The translations under genes and the position numbers were made by a program. A stretch of DNA of 64,000 nucleotides from Sarocladium kiliense (taxonomy: Eukaryota; Ascomycota; Sordariomycetes; Hypocreales; Sarocladiaceae), in assembly GCA_030734395.1 (NCBI GenBank), contig JAUZTG010000003.1:1178001-1242000 (forward strand). Direction: 5' to 3'. The notes below the pieces were generated by a model. That model had not been told where the DNA came from. It searched no databases and was given only the letters and a program-made list of their open reading frames with translations. Below are positions 1 to 12,843 of the stretch, piece after piece (the first letter of the stretch is position 1; each line of letters opens with the position of its first letter).

Positions 1-267
1 CTTCGCACACAATACGAGGCCAAGCAGCAGCAGCCTCTTCCTTCAGGAGACGACTCTATCGACCTGAACCAAAGACATTGGTTGATTGATAGGCTTTCAG
101 CGCTTATCATCTTCTTATCGGGACCAAGAGCTTGACAGCCGTATCTTTTTATTGGCACAACACCATCAAGATTCGTTGGCTTCTGCAACACATGTTGAAG
201 TCGCCTTGTGAAGCTCCCTCGATCTTGGAACGCACTCGAACTCGACAATCTTGCCTACGCATCGCCG

Positions 268-855
268 ATGGTTTCGTCATTGTCGATGACAACCCGACCT
301 CGATCCTACACCCTCGAACCACCGACGACCACGACGGCCGGTAACAAGATGTCCACCACTAAAGGTCACTCTCAAAGCCTTGCACTGCAAAAGTACATGC
401 TTTTGCAAGAGCAGCACGAGGTATTGTGCACCCACCTGGATCAGATTCGGCCTGCCTGTAACGCGAGCTTCGCCTCCCCCTTCTCGACCCCTTCAACCTC
501 TCCCACCCGGTCCTCGCCATCACTTTCACCTGTTGCGCCTCGTCGGCATTCGCGGAGCAGTGATCGCAGCAGTGGGAACCAAATACGTGCCCGTGCACGC
601 TGTAGTGGCTGGGATGACACGCGGCGAGTCGTTGAGACCACGCTGGACACCATTCCCGATGAAGAGACGCTCTATGAGATTTCGGCCGAGGAACAACGCC
701 TGTTCGACGTCAATGAAGGGATCAAGCGTGCTCTCATGGAGCTCCTCAGCTGCGATGCCGTGCGACGCGATACCTCCTTTCGGATGTGGGTGCAGACACG
801 ATTGATGGAGACTGAGAAAGAGCTTCGTTCTGGGCGTAGACGGCGCAGCTCGTGA
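268..855 (+). CDS. Conserved fungal protein of unknown function
   Basis: Single-exon frame of 195 residues from the ATG at 268 to TGA. The first part (about 1-100) is low-complexity and rich in Ser, Pro and Thr; a short helical stretch reads LQKYMLLQEQHEVL. The second half is acidic, then basic: it contains DEETLYEISAEEQRLFDV, then NEGIKRALMELLSCDAV, then WVQTRLMETEKELRSG and a basic tail RRRRSS. This helical C-terminal half resembles a small family conserved in Pezizomycotina without known function; that link is from memory, not a search. The same frame is open further upstream to 208, but the methionine at 268 begins the Ser/Thr/Arg-rich start I would expect. No signal peptide or membrane segment is visible. 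Function is not assigned. Confidence 0.7.
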   Translation: MVSSLSMTTRPRSYTLEPPTTTTAGNKMSTTKGHSQSLALQKYMLLQEQHEVLCTHLDQIRPACNASFASPFSTPSTSPTRSSPSLSPVAPRRHSRSSDRSSGNQIRARARCSGWDDTRRVVETTLDTIPDEETLYEISAEEQRLFDVNEGIKRALMELLSCDAVRRDTSFRMWVQTRLMETEKELRSGRRRRSS

Positions 856-1767
856 GGGTCTGTGGCCAGTCATGACACTGCCAGGACTTCGTCACTTTGT
901 TTTATTTCGAATTGCATCTGCGACGGCGTTCTGGATTCTATGACACGCGATACAGCATTCACCAACGGAAGTATGGCTTTTGGTACGCGTTCTCAGCGAT
1001 TGGCATTGGGAAAATCAGCTTTTGCTACTTTGAACAAAAGGACATGGTGTTTTGAGATGGCACGGCGCTGCCAGTACACCACGGTCCGTCACATCAACAT
1101 GAAACTATATTCGTTAGTATTGTTAATACCATTACGCCAAATGGCTTGGGTCCTCTGAGACACTCGCATGGATGAAGCTTGTCGTGCACGTCATGCCTAG
1201 TGAGACATGTACTTGTGCGATGCGAACGGCTTCGTGAGAAAATTTAACGTCGCAGACATCGTGATCGATCGATGTACAGTGCGGGCAGTCTCCACGCTGA
1301 TAAGCCAAGCCCATCACGAACATTCTTAGCGCCTGGTGCAATGTGGATGTAACGATGCAGCCAACTGAAAGCGGGCTGACTGGCGTGGCATGGGTCGCCG
1401 ATGCGGGTTGAGCTTATCCTATCGGTAGTGAATTGGCTCAAATTATCTCGAGAACAAATGGAACACTGGAGATGAGAATCATTTCTTTTTTGAAATGAGG
1501 GGATAGGTTTGGTGACGAATGGCAGGGATAAGACAGCCAGCCCACCCTGGGCAAGAATCTGGGGGGCAGTTCTCGTGCTCGGTGAAGTCCTTTGGCGTCC
1601 GTTCTGGGTTCGAAAACCGGTCACCTATCGATAACGGCTTATCGCCGGATAAGACCTATTAGGCGTGTGGCGTCACTCTCCGATGGACCTTGTCGGGCCA
1701 AGATCAACAACTTCTGTTGTCCTTGGACAGAGCTATCCGCGAACCTAGGTTCTTGTCAGCCGCAATC
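856..1767. other. Intergenic region, no gene seen
   Basis: About 0.9 kb between two plus-strand genes. Open frames here are short and without recognisable motifs. It should hold the 3' end of the upstream transcript and the promoter of the cyclophilin gene. Confidence 0.5.
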
Positions 1768-3258
1768 ATGTCGGTCCTTCTCGAGACAAGCGCTGGCGAT
1801 ATTGTCATCGACCTGCTCGTTGATCATGCACCAAAGCTGTGTGAAAAGTGAGTCACCTCCATTGCGGTACCCTCCAGTGCTACACGTCCTGACACTTTCG
1901 TCGCCAGCTTCCTCAAACTTTGCAAGGTTAAATACTACAACTTCTCGCCGATCCACTCCGTCCAGAAAGACTTCTCCTTCCAGACCGGCGATCCTCTCGG
2001 CCCGCTATCCAAGGACTCTGACGGAGGTTCTTCAATATGGGGTCACATCTCGGGGGACCCTACGAAGCGCACCTTTCCCGCCTTCTTCCACCCGAAGCTG
2101 AAACACCTCGAGCGCGGTACAGTGAGCATGGCGACGGCTCCTTCTGCCTCCGACCCGGATACGAGACTTGCGGGTTCACAGTTCATCATTACCTTGGGCG
2201 AGGAGACGGACTTTTTGGACGGCAAGGCTGCCATCTTTGGAAAGGTAGTGGAAGGGTTTGACGCGCTGGAGCAGGTCAATAGCGCGTTAGTAGACGAAAA
2301 GGGGTACCCATTCATCGATATCCGGATCAAGCACACAGTCATCTTAGATGATCCCTACCCGGACCCGCCAGGCCTCCGCGAGCCAAGTTCATCACCGCCG
2401 CCAAGCGATGCTCAGCTGAAGACCGTTCGCATCGCCGATGAAGCGGAGCTACACGCAGACGACGGCATTGACGAGGAAGAACTGGAGAGGCGCCGCAAGG
2501 AACGGGATGCGCATGCTTCATCGCTCGTTCTGGAGCTGCTTGGTGATCTACCCTTCGCAGAGGTCAAGCCGCCGGAGAACGTGCTTTTCGTGTGCAAGTT
2601 GAATCCTGTAACAGGCGATGAAGATCTGGAGCTCATTTTCGGACGGTTTGGTAAGATCCTCAGCTGTGAGGTTATTCGCGACCAAAAGACTGGAGACAGC
2701 CTGCAATACGCTTTCATCGAGTACGAGGACAAGAAGGCTTGTGAGACGGCATACTTCAAGATGCAGGGCGTTCTCATCGACGACCGAAGAATCCACGTTG
2801 ATTTTTCGCAAAGTGTGAGCAAGCTGAGCGACGTGTGGAGGGATGCAACGAACAACAAGAGGAAGAAGAACGCTGCTTCAGGCAGAGGAGGATGGGGCGG
2901 TGTCAAGGAGCTCGAGAAACGCAGTCAATACAGGAACGTGGTCGAACGAGTCGATGGGAAGTATGGCATGGTGCACGGAGAGGACGACATGCGCGGGAGG
3001 CACGCAAAGGATGGCGGAAAGGACAAGGAAAGGGGCGAAGCGAAGGGACGGAGTCGAAGCCCTCGTAAGGACAGGAGTCAAGAGAGACATGGACGAAGGC
3101 GAGATGATGACGAGAGACGGAGAGATGACCGAGGAGGCTATGACCGGAGGGATCACGATAGGAGGGATTATGACAGGAGGGATGATCGGAGGGACTATGA
3201 TCGCCATCGTGACCGTGGTGGCCGGCGGCGCGATGATGGATATCGTCCACGGAGATGA
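1768..3258 (+). CDS. cyp6: Peptidyl-prolyl isomerase-like 4 (cyclophilin-RRM protein)
   Basis: Two exons, 1768-1847 and 1908-3258, with a 60-nt intron (gtgagt..cag); 476 residues. Residues 1-160 form a cyclophilin domain: the start MSVLLETSAGDIVIDLLVD, then HSVQKDFSFQTGDPLG, then GSQFIITLGE. An RRM follows at about 247-328, with the RNP-like strands NVLFVCKLN and YAFIEYED. The tail from about residue 404 is made of Arg-Asp, Arg-Ser and Asp-Arg repeats. This order is that of PPIL4/Cyp6, a nuclear protein linked to splicing and transcription in other eukaryotes. Family members keep the cyclophilin fold but often lack classical active-site residues, so isomerase activity is not assured. The splice restores reading as CENFLKLCKVKYYN, typical of the family, which fixes the start at 1768. 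Confidence 0.93.
3133..3237 (+). repeat. Imperfect Arg-Asp codon repeats in the cyp6 tail
   Basis: Within the 3' end of the cyclophilin-RRM gene, units of about 12-18 nt built on 'gaccggaggga' and 'tatgacaggaggga' recur and encode YDRRD/HDRRD units. This is an in-frame coding repeat, likely variable in copy number between strains. Confidence 0.7.
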
Positions 3259-6200
3259 CAGTGCTAGGCTAAGGAGAGATCGAAATACTATGATACCCTA
3301 TTCTCTCTTGACCTCTCTACCAACAAGTGAACGTCGTTTCAATGCACGAACTATCTCGTGCAAGAGTGGCATTGCGTTACGGTGGTGGGCAATCCTCAAA
3401 GGGATTACAGTCTCTGTCAAGAGCACTTGAAGAGAAGAGGGGACGAAGTCCACAAAGTCTCCCTCGAAGCTACGCTCCAGAGCCGGCTCCGTGTGCGTTG
3501 TTAGGCACTCAAGCCACGGTATTCCTACTGCCACCGGATATACGGACTTGAAGTCAGCTAACACCGGGCACTAATGCTAGGGATCTACGATCGAATACGA
3601 TAGACTACGCTTGGGACCCTCGGTAACTCAATGCCTTCAGATCTTGGGACGAACGTCACTGGGCATCCATCGCGGCGAGGCAGCTTTGGCATCCACTCCC
3701 ACCTGAGCCCAGGTCTTCGGCACCACACTCACCAAGGCTCCCCTTCAGGATGGGCAAGAAGCGGACCCGACTCCATCTCGACGTCAACAGAGGAGATAGA
3801 TGATCGAGCAACCACAAGCCACTCCGAGCACAGATTTCAGTCGAGTCCACATAGCCGCGGCTCACATCTCAGATCAGCAAATTTCAACCGTTGAGAAGTA
3901 GTGACCACCGGACGTTGTGTCGCGTTACTTCTGTTCGATATGACAAGTCTCCTTCGCCCTTCCCCTCTTGATAGACGGGAGGGCGCAGTAGCTGCAACGG
4001 TCGGGATGGGGTGGAGGGAGGCGTGTGGGATATTCTCGAAGTACCGTGGACCCGGGTGGCGGTATGGCGAGCCATGTCTCGAAGGTTCGCAGTCGCCTTA
4101 CCGGCGCATAGGGATGCATCAATTGGACCAGAGGGCGGATGGGTGGCCCGCGGGCAGTGCTGATGACCCGGTCGCCTTGCCGCTGACATGGCAAACCACG
4201 TAGCCGTCGGCCTGCGGCCGCGGTCGAGAACTGACAGACTTTGTCTCTACTCCTCCTGCAGGACGAGAATATGATATGTAGATCATACCGGACAGGTCAG
4301 CGGAGTGGCCTGCATGGACGCGACAGGGATGGGTACGGTTGTCAAAGACTCAGCCCACATGTAAGTGCAAGGAGTAGGTAACATGCTGTGCTCGGTGTAG
4401 ACAGCGCACCGCATGCAACCATCTGCAGATTTGCTACATTGGCGACGCCACGTGCTTAGGATATCCTGGACGGTTTTTACATGAGCTGCCACACCGACGT
4501 TCTGGTTCGATCAACGACGAAATATTGTGGAGTCGAATGCAGGTGCCGCGATGCACGCAGATGTGTGTTTCATGTTGCTGTCAAATTCTTGCATTCTGAG
4601 CTGGTTGTTGGACGGGGCAGGGCGGCGTTTGTTGCCCGCTTGAGGAGACAAACGCTCGTATGGAGGCCTGGGCGGTGGATACACTTTGTAAGTTGTGTGC
4701 CGACATGTGCCACCGGGTTCAAGTTGAAGAGAGCATTGAGCCTGTGTTTGAGAGGCGAGAACGACAGGAAAGGAGAGAACAACTGTGTACTTGCCACCAG
4801 GCAAAGAACATTGCAGACACGAATCAGGACCTGATGGCAATCGGGGCCTTTGCACAGGGCTAGGAAGTGAGCAACTCTTACGGAGTGAAGACAAGCGCGT
4901 GCTAGTCTTAGTGTGGCAGCTATCTCGAGCAGTGGACTTACCGGACTGGGGAAACATCCAGATGTGCAGGGAACTGTGGTCTCCAACATCGATTCATCTC
5001 GCCAATCTGGTGAGATCAACGGCGTTTTGACGTAGACAGCTTCGCGTCAACGCGTACGTACTGGTGAAGTACACAGTGCAGCCTTCAGACTGTTTGCCAC
5101 GACATGCCATGTCAACGTTGGCCCAACCCAAAAGTTCAGCGTACTGTCCGCCACACCAACAGCCTGACAAGGGCTTTCGTCCGAAGTACAGTATATGGGG
5201 TTCCCCAGACTGAGGACACGGAGAATGACAGGATGGGACTTCCCACACATGCCTCGGGACATGTGTCACACTGAATTGGCACAGTCGGACATCTCATGGC
5301 GTGCGCCAACCCAAAGCTACACTGCCAAGTCTCAGATAAACTGTGCTATTGGTACTGTGCCGAATTGCCTGCTTTTACAATTCAGACCCTGAGGCACCAA
5401 GGTAGGCTGTACTTACAGCAAGCAAGTTGGTATGATGGGGGCGTATAGTGATGAGACGTGGTTGGCGTTGACAGCAGGAGGGTGTGTCTCGGATACGTTT
5501 GGACGAATTGGAATGTCTTCCGTGGTATGACAGGGACAATTGCTCATACGCGAAGGTATCTTCACGAAAGCGGCCGGCCATGAGATGAGCTCGGACTCGA
5601 AGCAAGCAGTACCAGCAGCGAGATCGCCTCGGGCTCAGAATCAAGGCAGGCCATGGTCTAGTGGGGAGTACCCATCTCTGAAGAATCACTGGATCATCTC
5701 TTCCGTTCTCGTCGTTGAGACGCATAGCTGAGAGACATGGCGTGCAGGCTGCAAGCAAACGTCTGCCCGACACCCATGCGTCAACGCAGAGGCCCGGTTC
5801 CTGGTGACAGGGACCCCCACGCCAGCAAGTGTCTCCCTGGGATGTGTGAAAAATCTAGATTGAGGCATGTTGGGGGCAAAGAAATGGGTCGTGCAAGGCT
5901 GGTAGCTGTAAATCCTTGGCTGGATGGACTTGAGCGGTGAGACAGCGTCGGAATCGAGTTGATTGCTTGCCAAAGGTCGGTTGAGGTCATCTGGACCCAG
6001 TGGGAGTTGACACTCTCGAGAGGGTGATATCGTTCATTCCCAAGTGAGATCCTCGTATTTCTGCAAGTGATCTGTGCCTTGTTTGCCTGCCTCCTGCAGC
6101 TTGCAGGTTCGCCTTGAGAAGATGAGCTGGCGTGGGAGGTTGTTGATAGAGGGCGGAGTCGTGGTAGAGTCTAGGTCGAGTTCTGGCCAGCCAAACTGCA

Positions 6201-8745
6201 GGGTAGTCAAAAACCCATGTTTTGGGAGGATCGTCTCATCCGAAGCTTCGCGACTACATCCCTTGTTCTAGGACGTAGCATCACAGCCGAGCTGGCTTCC
6301 GCAACAGCTCTTGTCTCTCTCTTCTGCCTGTAGCTGTACGGGAAATGATCCTCGACTTAATGACTCACTTATCTGTGACCGGGAGCCTCCTGCTGCAGGA
6401 GCCTGGTGAGTTGGTACGGTTTGTTTGTTTGCTTGCTGTGCGTCTTGCATCAACACCACATCTCTCAATACCCACAGCCTTCTGCTTCCCAGCTCTGGGA
6501 CCAAAGCTGCAGCGATAATGCCACAAACCTTTGATCTCACGTCACTCAGGATATTGATGACCTTGGTGACTGTGGAGAAGACGCCTGTCACGGCAAACGG
6601 CGTACAGGGCCAATGGCAGCACCATGAGACTCGCTGCGGACGCCTGCAGATTGGTCAACGTCCGCTGAGATGCTACCATGGGGCTGTCCATGATCTACGG
6701 ATTCTTAGTATGTTATACCCGGCCTCGAACAGAAGACCCGTTAGGCGATATTTGCAGGGTTGCCGGACTCGCCACTTTCGATGATGGGCTACCTATCGTC
6801 AAGAGGGCGTGCCAGCCTCGAAGTGATGGACCTCCGATCGTCGAGTCAATGTCTCCGAGGTATCCTCGTCTCTGCTTGCTCCTTTTCTTCTAATCCTGTC
6901 ACACCGTCCCTCAATGTCTGCAATAGCATCTTCTAGCGGACGTGTCACCGAAATGGAGGGAATTGCTTGGCTCTGCTTGCAAGGGCACGTTGTTCAGCAT
7001 CATTTGTCTCAACCCGCCGGCGTATTCCCCGGTCCTTCAAATCACGGCCATGAATGTTTGGATGCTGCTTTTGGCTACGAGATTGCACACCCCTTCCCGT
7101 AGCCGATGTTTGCTTAGCCGGTTCTGGATGATGGCCTCCCACAAGGACGTGGGGACGGCGCAGACTGAGCACTTCGTTTGCCGTTAGCCCTACTTTTCAA
7201 GTTGTCAAAAAACGACCTATCTCATGTCACTTGTCACGTTCTGGCCTGTATATCCTTCCCGTGTGGAGTTGATATCCTTTCTCCCGCCGTGCCCAAAATG
7301 AGGCTGTCGATCAGACCGGGGCCTGGCGCTTGCCCAGCAGAGCTTGTGCTCCTCGCTCGTCCTCCCAGAAAGCTACGGATGTTGAATGTATGAGCAAGCG
7401 TTGTTTGGAGCAGCATTTGGTTAAGCGTGATGGCTGGCATTGCGTGGGGACGAGAAGCTCAGCGCAACGCTGCGCGCGCGGATGAAGGAGAGACAATACG
7501 CGAGATTCTGAGGTAGTACCAAAGTCTCATGTACGGAGGTTCCAGCTTCCCTCACTCAGATATGGGGTCTCTTCCTGACCCTATCATCACAGACAAGGGT
7601 CACTTGCGTGGAGACTCGGCTGCTGGTAGAATGGTTGCGCACAGACATTGCTCGCATTCGCTCAATCCCCAAGGATATTGCAGCCTTCTGAGGCCGAGTA
7701 TACTCTATGGATCTTGCCTAAAGCCACACCTCTTTGGGGATGGGGTATGCAGTGCCGACTAGCCCGTACCAGGACATCAAAGGTAAGACTTTCCAACGAC
7801 CAGCCCCAATCCAGCCATTCAAGATACTGGCTCCACTATCTCGATATCACCGCGAAGGTATCACTGAGTTTCCTAGAGAGCGCTGTCATTATGTGTTCGG
7901 GGGCTGTCATCTTGGTGGTTTCGAGTGAACCATGTTGGTTCCTGGCATCACGCCAGTTGAACTTGCAGCATGAGCTGGTTTCTACCTTCACAACTCCGTC
8001 TCGTATGAAGGTCCCCTGCTGAAGCGTGTTCGTATACTTCAGTTCGCAAACACTGAGGTTCATGAAGTGGAAAGGGCTGCTATCAGTGTGAGTCTGCGTG
8101 ATGAACGACCCTTGGGTGTGTGGCCATGAAGCCATGTGCCCGATTCCACTCGACATACTCTATGCCTGCGGAAATTCTTGAGCGCCAGTCAGGATCAGCA
8201 ATATTCAGCCGTGTGATGTGTCTTTCTAGCAAACAAACAAACTTGAAAGCAACCCTGTCGAGCTCTAGACTGCCTTCGAGCTCAACAGCTGCGAAGTATA
8301 ACAAGGGACGATGCTGCATCCTCCTTCCTTCTTCCTTTTCTTCTTTTCTGGCCATCCCCTTCTTCTCACTTCCTCAATCTGTGTCTCCGCTCAGATTACT
8401 CTCCTCGTACCATCGCCCTTCTCCTCATTCTCCGTCCCGCCAATTCTCCCCCTAGCTCATCTTCCTCCTTCGTATGCACCTGCATGCTAGGTCCACATTG
8501 TACTCCCTTCGATCTTTGAGCAGCCACTCGTTCTCACACGAGCTCTGCTCAATCGTCACACCCCCTCCCCTGCCCTAAGCTGCATCTCTCCCCAGATACT
8601 CGAAGCGCATCACTCTCTGTGCACTCTAGCTACACTTCCTCCCCTGAGATTCCAGGACGCCAATCTCAGTCTCCAAAGAAGGTACCATTGTACCCTTAAC
8701 CCAACCTCCTCTGAAAAATATAAAGCCCTCATCGCCTCCCCAACC
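3259..8745. other. 5.5-kb gene-free region upstream of a Zn2Cys6 regulator
   Basis: I read all six frames and found no frame with a recognisable domain, and none longer than about 150 codons. Composition is not noticeably AT-rich, so it does not look like repeat-induced point mutation debris, and I saw no terminal repeats or transposase motifs. The last 400 bases (about 8310-8710) are strongly pyrimidine-rich on the plus strand, as expected near a fungal transcription start and 5' leader. The most economical reading is a very long regulatory region and/or leader of the gene at 8746, with or without a non-coding transcript. Confidence 0.5.
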
Positions 8746-10174
8746 ATGGTCTTCCCTGGCACAGGTTTCTTTGGAGATCCATACCTTGCCTTCAACGCGA
8801 TGCACTACCCCTACAACCTCGGCCTCAGAACTGACTCTTACGCCACCAACCTTTACGAAAAGTCCAAGGCTGTCATGAACATGACTGCCATCAATGATGA
8901 CCGTTCTCATGGAGAGTCCGGCGCAGCTCGGAAGCGGATTGCAATGGCCGTAAGTGATTTTCGCACTCGCCCACTGGAAATCATCTGACCTTCAGCAGTG
9001 TGGTCGTTGCCGGAAGAGGAAGATTCGTTGCAGTGGTGACAAAGGAGATGGTCAACCTTGCACGAACTGTTCCAACGCGAACCATTCGCCTTGTCAGTTC
9101 CTTCGGGTAAGTGTCCATTACCCCTCTCCTCCTCGACATACACTGATGAGTCCCTTTAGGTCAATTCCTGCGAGACTCATTATCGAAACGACTTCAATTA
9201 CAACCTCGAACTGTCCCGTGGTACTCAGGCCCGCACCACAGTTGTCCCGTTGCCCAGTCAGGTCGACGAGGAGAACTCTGCCAACTTCGTCCAGGGCCAC
9301 CTCAACTTCCGGATTGACCCCCAACACTGCGAAAACAGGATCTGGCATCCCCAGGGAGCGCCGGAAGCGTCCAACGTAGACTATACTCTGTCTTCGAACC
9401 CAACCCAGGACACCTATGTGGTGTCCTATCGAAGCCCTCAGAATCAGCAATCAAGAACTCAGGAGCCCACAGTCTACTTAAGCAACGCCGGTTTGATCGA
9501 ATCTACTGGTTATCAGTACAACGGAGGCGGACATGTGTCCACGCTGGCCTTCCGCCCGGCGCCTGTGGTCAACATTGGTGGCCCTAGTGGCCCCGGTACG
9601 TTTCCAATCCTGAATGCCATGCCAGGGGACGTTGGTCAAATGAGTTCCACCAGCCGAAACATGCAGTCAACTGGAGCTGCTCCGGAAAGACACCCGCTCC
9701 CGTCCTCTAGCACTTACCGGGCCACCTCGGTATCTCCAGGCTACGAGAGAACCTCTCGGCTTTCTCCTAGAAGCCGTCACTCTCCAGCCTCCATGCTGGA
9801 GTCCAGCAATGCCTATGGACACCTCAGCTCCTCTCCAGCCTCCACCAGCACCGAACCGACCATCCCGAACATTGGCGAGATCAAGTTGGACCCCGAAGGA
9901 ACCCCTGAAGCAGTGTCCCACGGTGATGATCGACAACAGGTCCTCCCAGAGTTGCATTACCGGTACGCGGATACGACACAGTACCGCCACCCGTCCTCTC
10001 CGAGCGTGTCCGGAATCATCCACATCGCGCCTACCTTGCCCTCCCAGGCTGCAGTCGACATCGTTCGCTCAACAATCAGCCCTTCCTGTCCCGGCAAGAG
10101 TGTCAGATCGCCTTCGGGCTCGCGCCACTGAGCTGTTCAAGGCACTCGGAGACGACTCTGACATGTTGCTCTGA
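8746..10174 (+). CDS. Zn(II)2Cys6 transcription factor with split zinc-cluster exons
   Basis: Exons 8746-8949, 8999-9106, 9160-10005 and probably 10055-10174; introns of 49, 53 and (proposed) 49 nt; about 425 residues. The start MVFPGTGFFGDPYLAFNAMH is distinctive. Residues 69-100 form the zinc cluster, CGRCRKRKIRC then CTNC and a final Cys at 100 (spacing CX2CX6CX9CX2CX7C). The rest is Ser/Pro/Thr-rich and disordered, without a fungal middle homology domain. Without the third intron the protein ends at 10131 with SPSGSRH; with it the end becomes RATELFKALGDDSDMLL, which looks far more like coding sequence. The acceptor of the first intron could also be at 8995, adding one Gln. A nuclear DNA-binding regulator is a safe reading; the target genes are unknown. 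Confidence 0.8.
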
Positions 10175-11317
10175 AGCAGAACAGACGAGCGAGGCAATTG
10201 GTATTATTCAGGTCTTTTTTCGAACTTTGTCATGCTTTTCCTTTTGCTTGCCCTTTCTTTTTTCTTTCCTTCTTGTCCTCGTGCTATTCGCTCACTGGCA
10301 ATGATAGCTTTCCTTCTGTCAGTGTGACTTAGGTCATTTCCTTCTGAATGAACGCGAGATAAGACAGAAAAGACTTGCCCATTCATGTTTCCCTTCATAT
10401 TCCTTGTTTCTGTTGCCTTACAAGATGGGTTTGAGACCGTCAACCATTGACCTGCTTGTCATACTCTGCTCCACCGCTCTTCGCAAATGCGTGGGTTGTG
10501 GAGCTGAACAATGGTACATATTCACACTCATGGGAGGCCCATTCAGTTTCTCGCCCTTCTCCTAATATCCTCCCACACGACTTGTCCTGTTCGGCTTCGG
10601 TTCTCAGACAGCTTTCTTGAATGAGAGCAATGCTAGCTGATGGAGTGGTCTAGTCGGGATTTGGGAATCAATGGGGGATGAATAATGGAAAGAAAACCGG
10701 TGTTGTTAGTCGGGCTTGCTTCAATCAGAAGCAGAGTCCTGATCGTGAGGAGGGTGGCCGCTATTGTTCCGTTGGCTTTGTCCTGTCTCGTCCTGATGAG
10801 ACTTTGGAGATGTTGGAGGGGATGTGGGAAGGGAAGAGGACTGGTGAGGCCTGCCGTGTAACCTACATATTTATAAAGGAATCAATGTCTGTCCTCAAAA
10901 CGTCTTCTCAAGAAAGATCTCTTAACCTTGACTCAAATCCCCGAGATGATGTAAACAAATCCCTCTTATACTGCTTGCGCAAGCTGGCAAATATCCAAGG
11001 TTCGACATGAACGCTAGGCTCACTTTCCCTGGTTCGCCTATGCCAAAGCATGAAACATCAATGTCAGCAGTCGTAATATGTTCAACTCATTGGTCCATGT
11101 CCATATGAGCGAGGCCAATGCGACGTTAAGGGCGTCCATCCAGTGTAAAAAGTAGTGAAAGTTCCAAATTGCTTCCAAAATTTACATGCTAACCAAACCA
11201 CCGACCCCCTGATTGTGTAATCATGTGTGCCGGGAATGTGCCACATCCGTAGCTTTCGTTTAACTTCACTGATATGCCAGCCTAACCGATGTTTCTACTG
11301 TAGTGGTCAGAACCCCA
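10175..11317. other. Intergenic region between convergent regulators
   Basis: About 1.1 kb between the 3' ends of two convergent transcription factor genes. One open frame (10678-11010, plus) has no recognisable motif. I assign nothing here. Confidence 0.5.
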
Positions 11318-12843
11318 TCAACCAGAAATGCTTGGTGCCTGGCCCAGGGTGAAATCTTTGGGTTCCGGCTCCGAGAGTATTCCCGGCCTAAATGATTTAG
11401 TCCCCCAGTCACTACTCGTATTCCTAATGAACTCAATTGGCCACTTGAGATGAACCTTGTGACTTGCCGGCACCTGCTGTAAGACTCGTAGTACCCACGC
11501 TGTGATGATGTCCTTCCGGAATGGGAAGGACGGCGATACTGGCGCCAGTGTGATGGAGGCGAGGACGTATTCGATAACAAAGAAGTGGCAAATGATGATC
11601 TGTGCAACGTGATTGCTGGGATCCGAAATGGTGTGAAAGTCAGAGGCATTGGCGTCTGCGAAAAGCTGGTAGGCGCGACAAAGCTCGCCGAAAGCTGCAA
11701 TGAGATTTAGTCGGATGATCCACGAGTGAATCGGTCAAGCGTGAATAGTATCTTACCCTCGACACACGTCGTTCGTGACATCTGGAGGATTCGCTGAAGG
11801 CTTCCTACGAAGCTAATCTCAAGCACACTTTGACTTAGAGGCGCGATGGCTCGCAGGGATGCCAGGCCAGCATCGACGGCTTCTAGGTCGGTCAGACCTG
11901 TGTCGAAGCCGCTGTTGATCTCAACAATCCGCTGCACGTGCCCTTCTGTTGAGAACATACGAAAAGCCGAGTCCTTGAACTCGAAAAGGGAGCTATTGGC
12001 GACGACGCTGCAACCGCGAAGCATGGCCAGAAACTCTTGCATTCCATCTTCCATGTAGGAGGACTGGAAGGTCAAGGCCATAAGCGTGGCATATCTCGCA
12101 TCGCCCTCCTCTTTGGATTGACAAGGAGTGCTCAGAGCCGAGTTGAGTGAGTTGATTGCTCTGACCCGATGTGAGATTGCGTCAGAGTCGTAGTCGGTGC
12201 CATTGCAGAGGCCAAGATGCGAGGCGCCCAGAGCAAGCATGGCGTGGGCCAGGAAGTCAAACTGCTTGAGGGTCAGTCGGGACCTGGAAGATCTAGCGCT
12301 TGGCTTCTAGGTGCTTACGCCATGGGAATACTGGGCAACCTCTCTCCATACTCCTTCGCCTCGAATTGGAAGACCGGGATACGCGTGAAGAAGGAAGTGG
12401 TGGAAGAAATGCAAGTCGGTCATGGAAAGTTGCGATTGTGATATTGGTTGGGCAGGTCGTGATGCAGGTAAAGTCATGAGATCGGAATCCTGACTCTGAG
12501 GATACTCACAGCGAAGTCCAAGGCGATAGCAGTTGTCACAGCTTGGTATCTTCTCCTGACACTTGACGCGACGGCGCTTACAACTGAAGCATCCTCGTCT
12601 CGACTTGGTATGCCCCTTGCGAGGAATGGGTTTGCGTCGAGGACGCCCTTGTCCAAATGAAGAAGGAGGAGAGGATGAAGAGGATGCAGATGCATTGGCG
12701 GAGCTGTGAGAGAGCGAGTGATCTATTGATGGACTCTTTACTGAAGGGGAGCTTGGTGACTGGGAGCTGTTGATGGCCTGGAAGATCAAGTCGTCCACCT
12801 GCAGCATCGAAGTCTCTGGGGGTGACGGAACAGCCTCCATCAT
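11318..12843 (-). CDS. Zn(II)2Cys6 transcription factor with fungal-specific TF domain
   Basis: Three exons on the minus strand: 12843-12319, 12261-11757 and 11694-11318; introns of 57 and 62 nt; 468 residues. Residues 1-65 are Ser-rich. The zinc cluster spans 85-112 (CFSCKRRRVKC, then CDNC and a last Cys in LRCEYP), preceded by a basic stretch RPRRKPIPRKGHTKSRRG. The rest has the helical pattern of the fungal-specific TF domain family 2, with HAMLALGASHL near residue 180 and WPIEFIRNTSSDW near the end. The first ATG in frame is at 12843; the upstream part of the frame starts only with TTG. Inferred role: nuclear regulator, possibly of a metabolic pathway. No target is suggested by the direct neighbours. 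The acceptor of the first intron could be three bases earlier. Confidence 0.88.

Noticed and set aside
1..135. Open plus-strand frame from the left edge ending at 133-135, possible end of an upstream gene
   Set aside because: Only 44 codons, and 132 bases from the next ATG, where the leader of the gene at 268 is expected. Sequence to the left would settle it.
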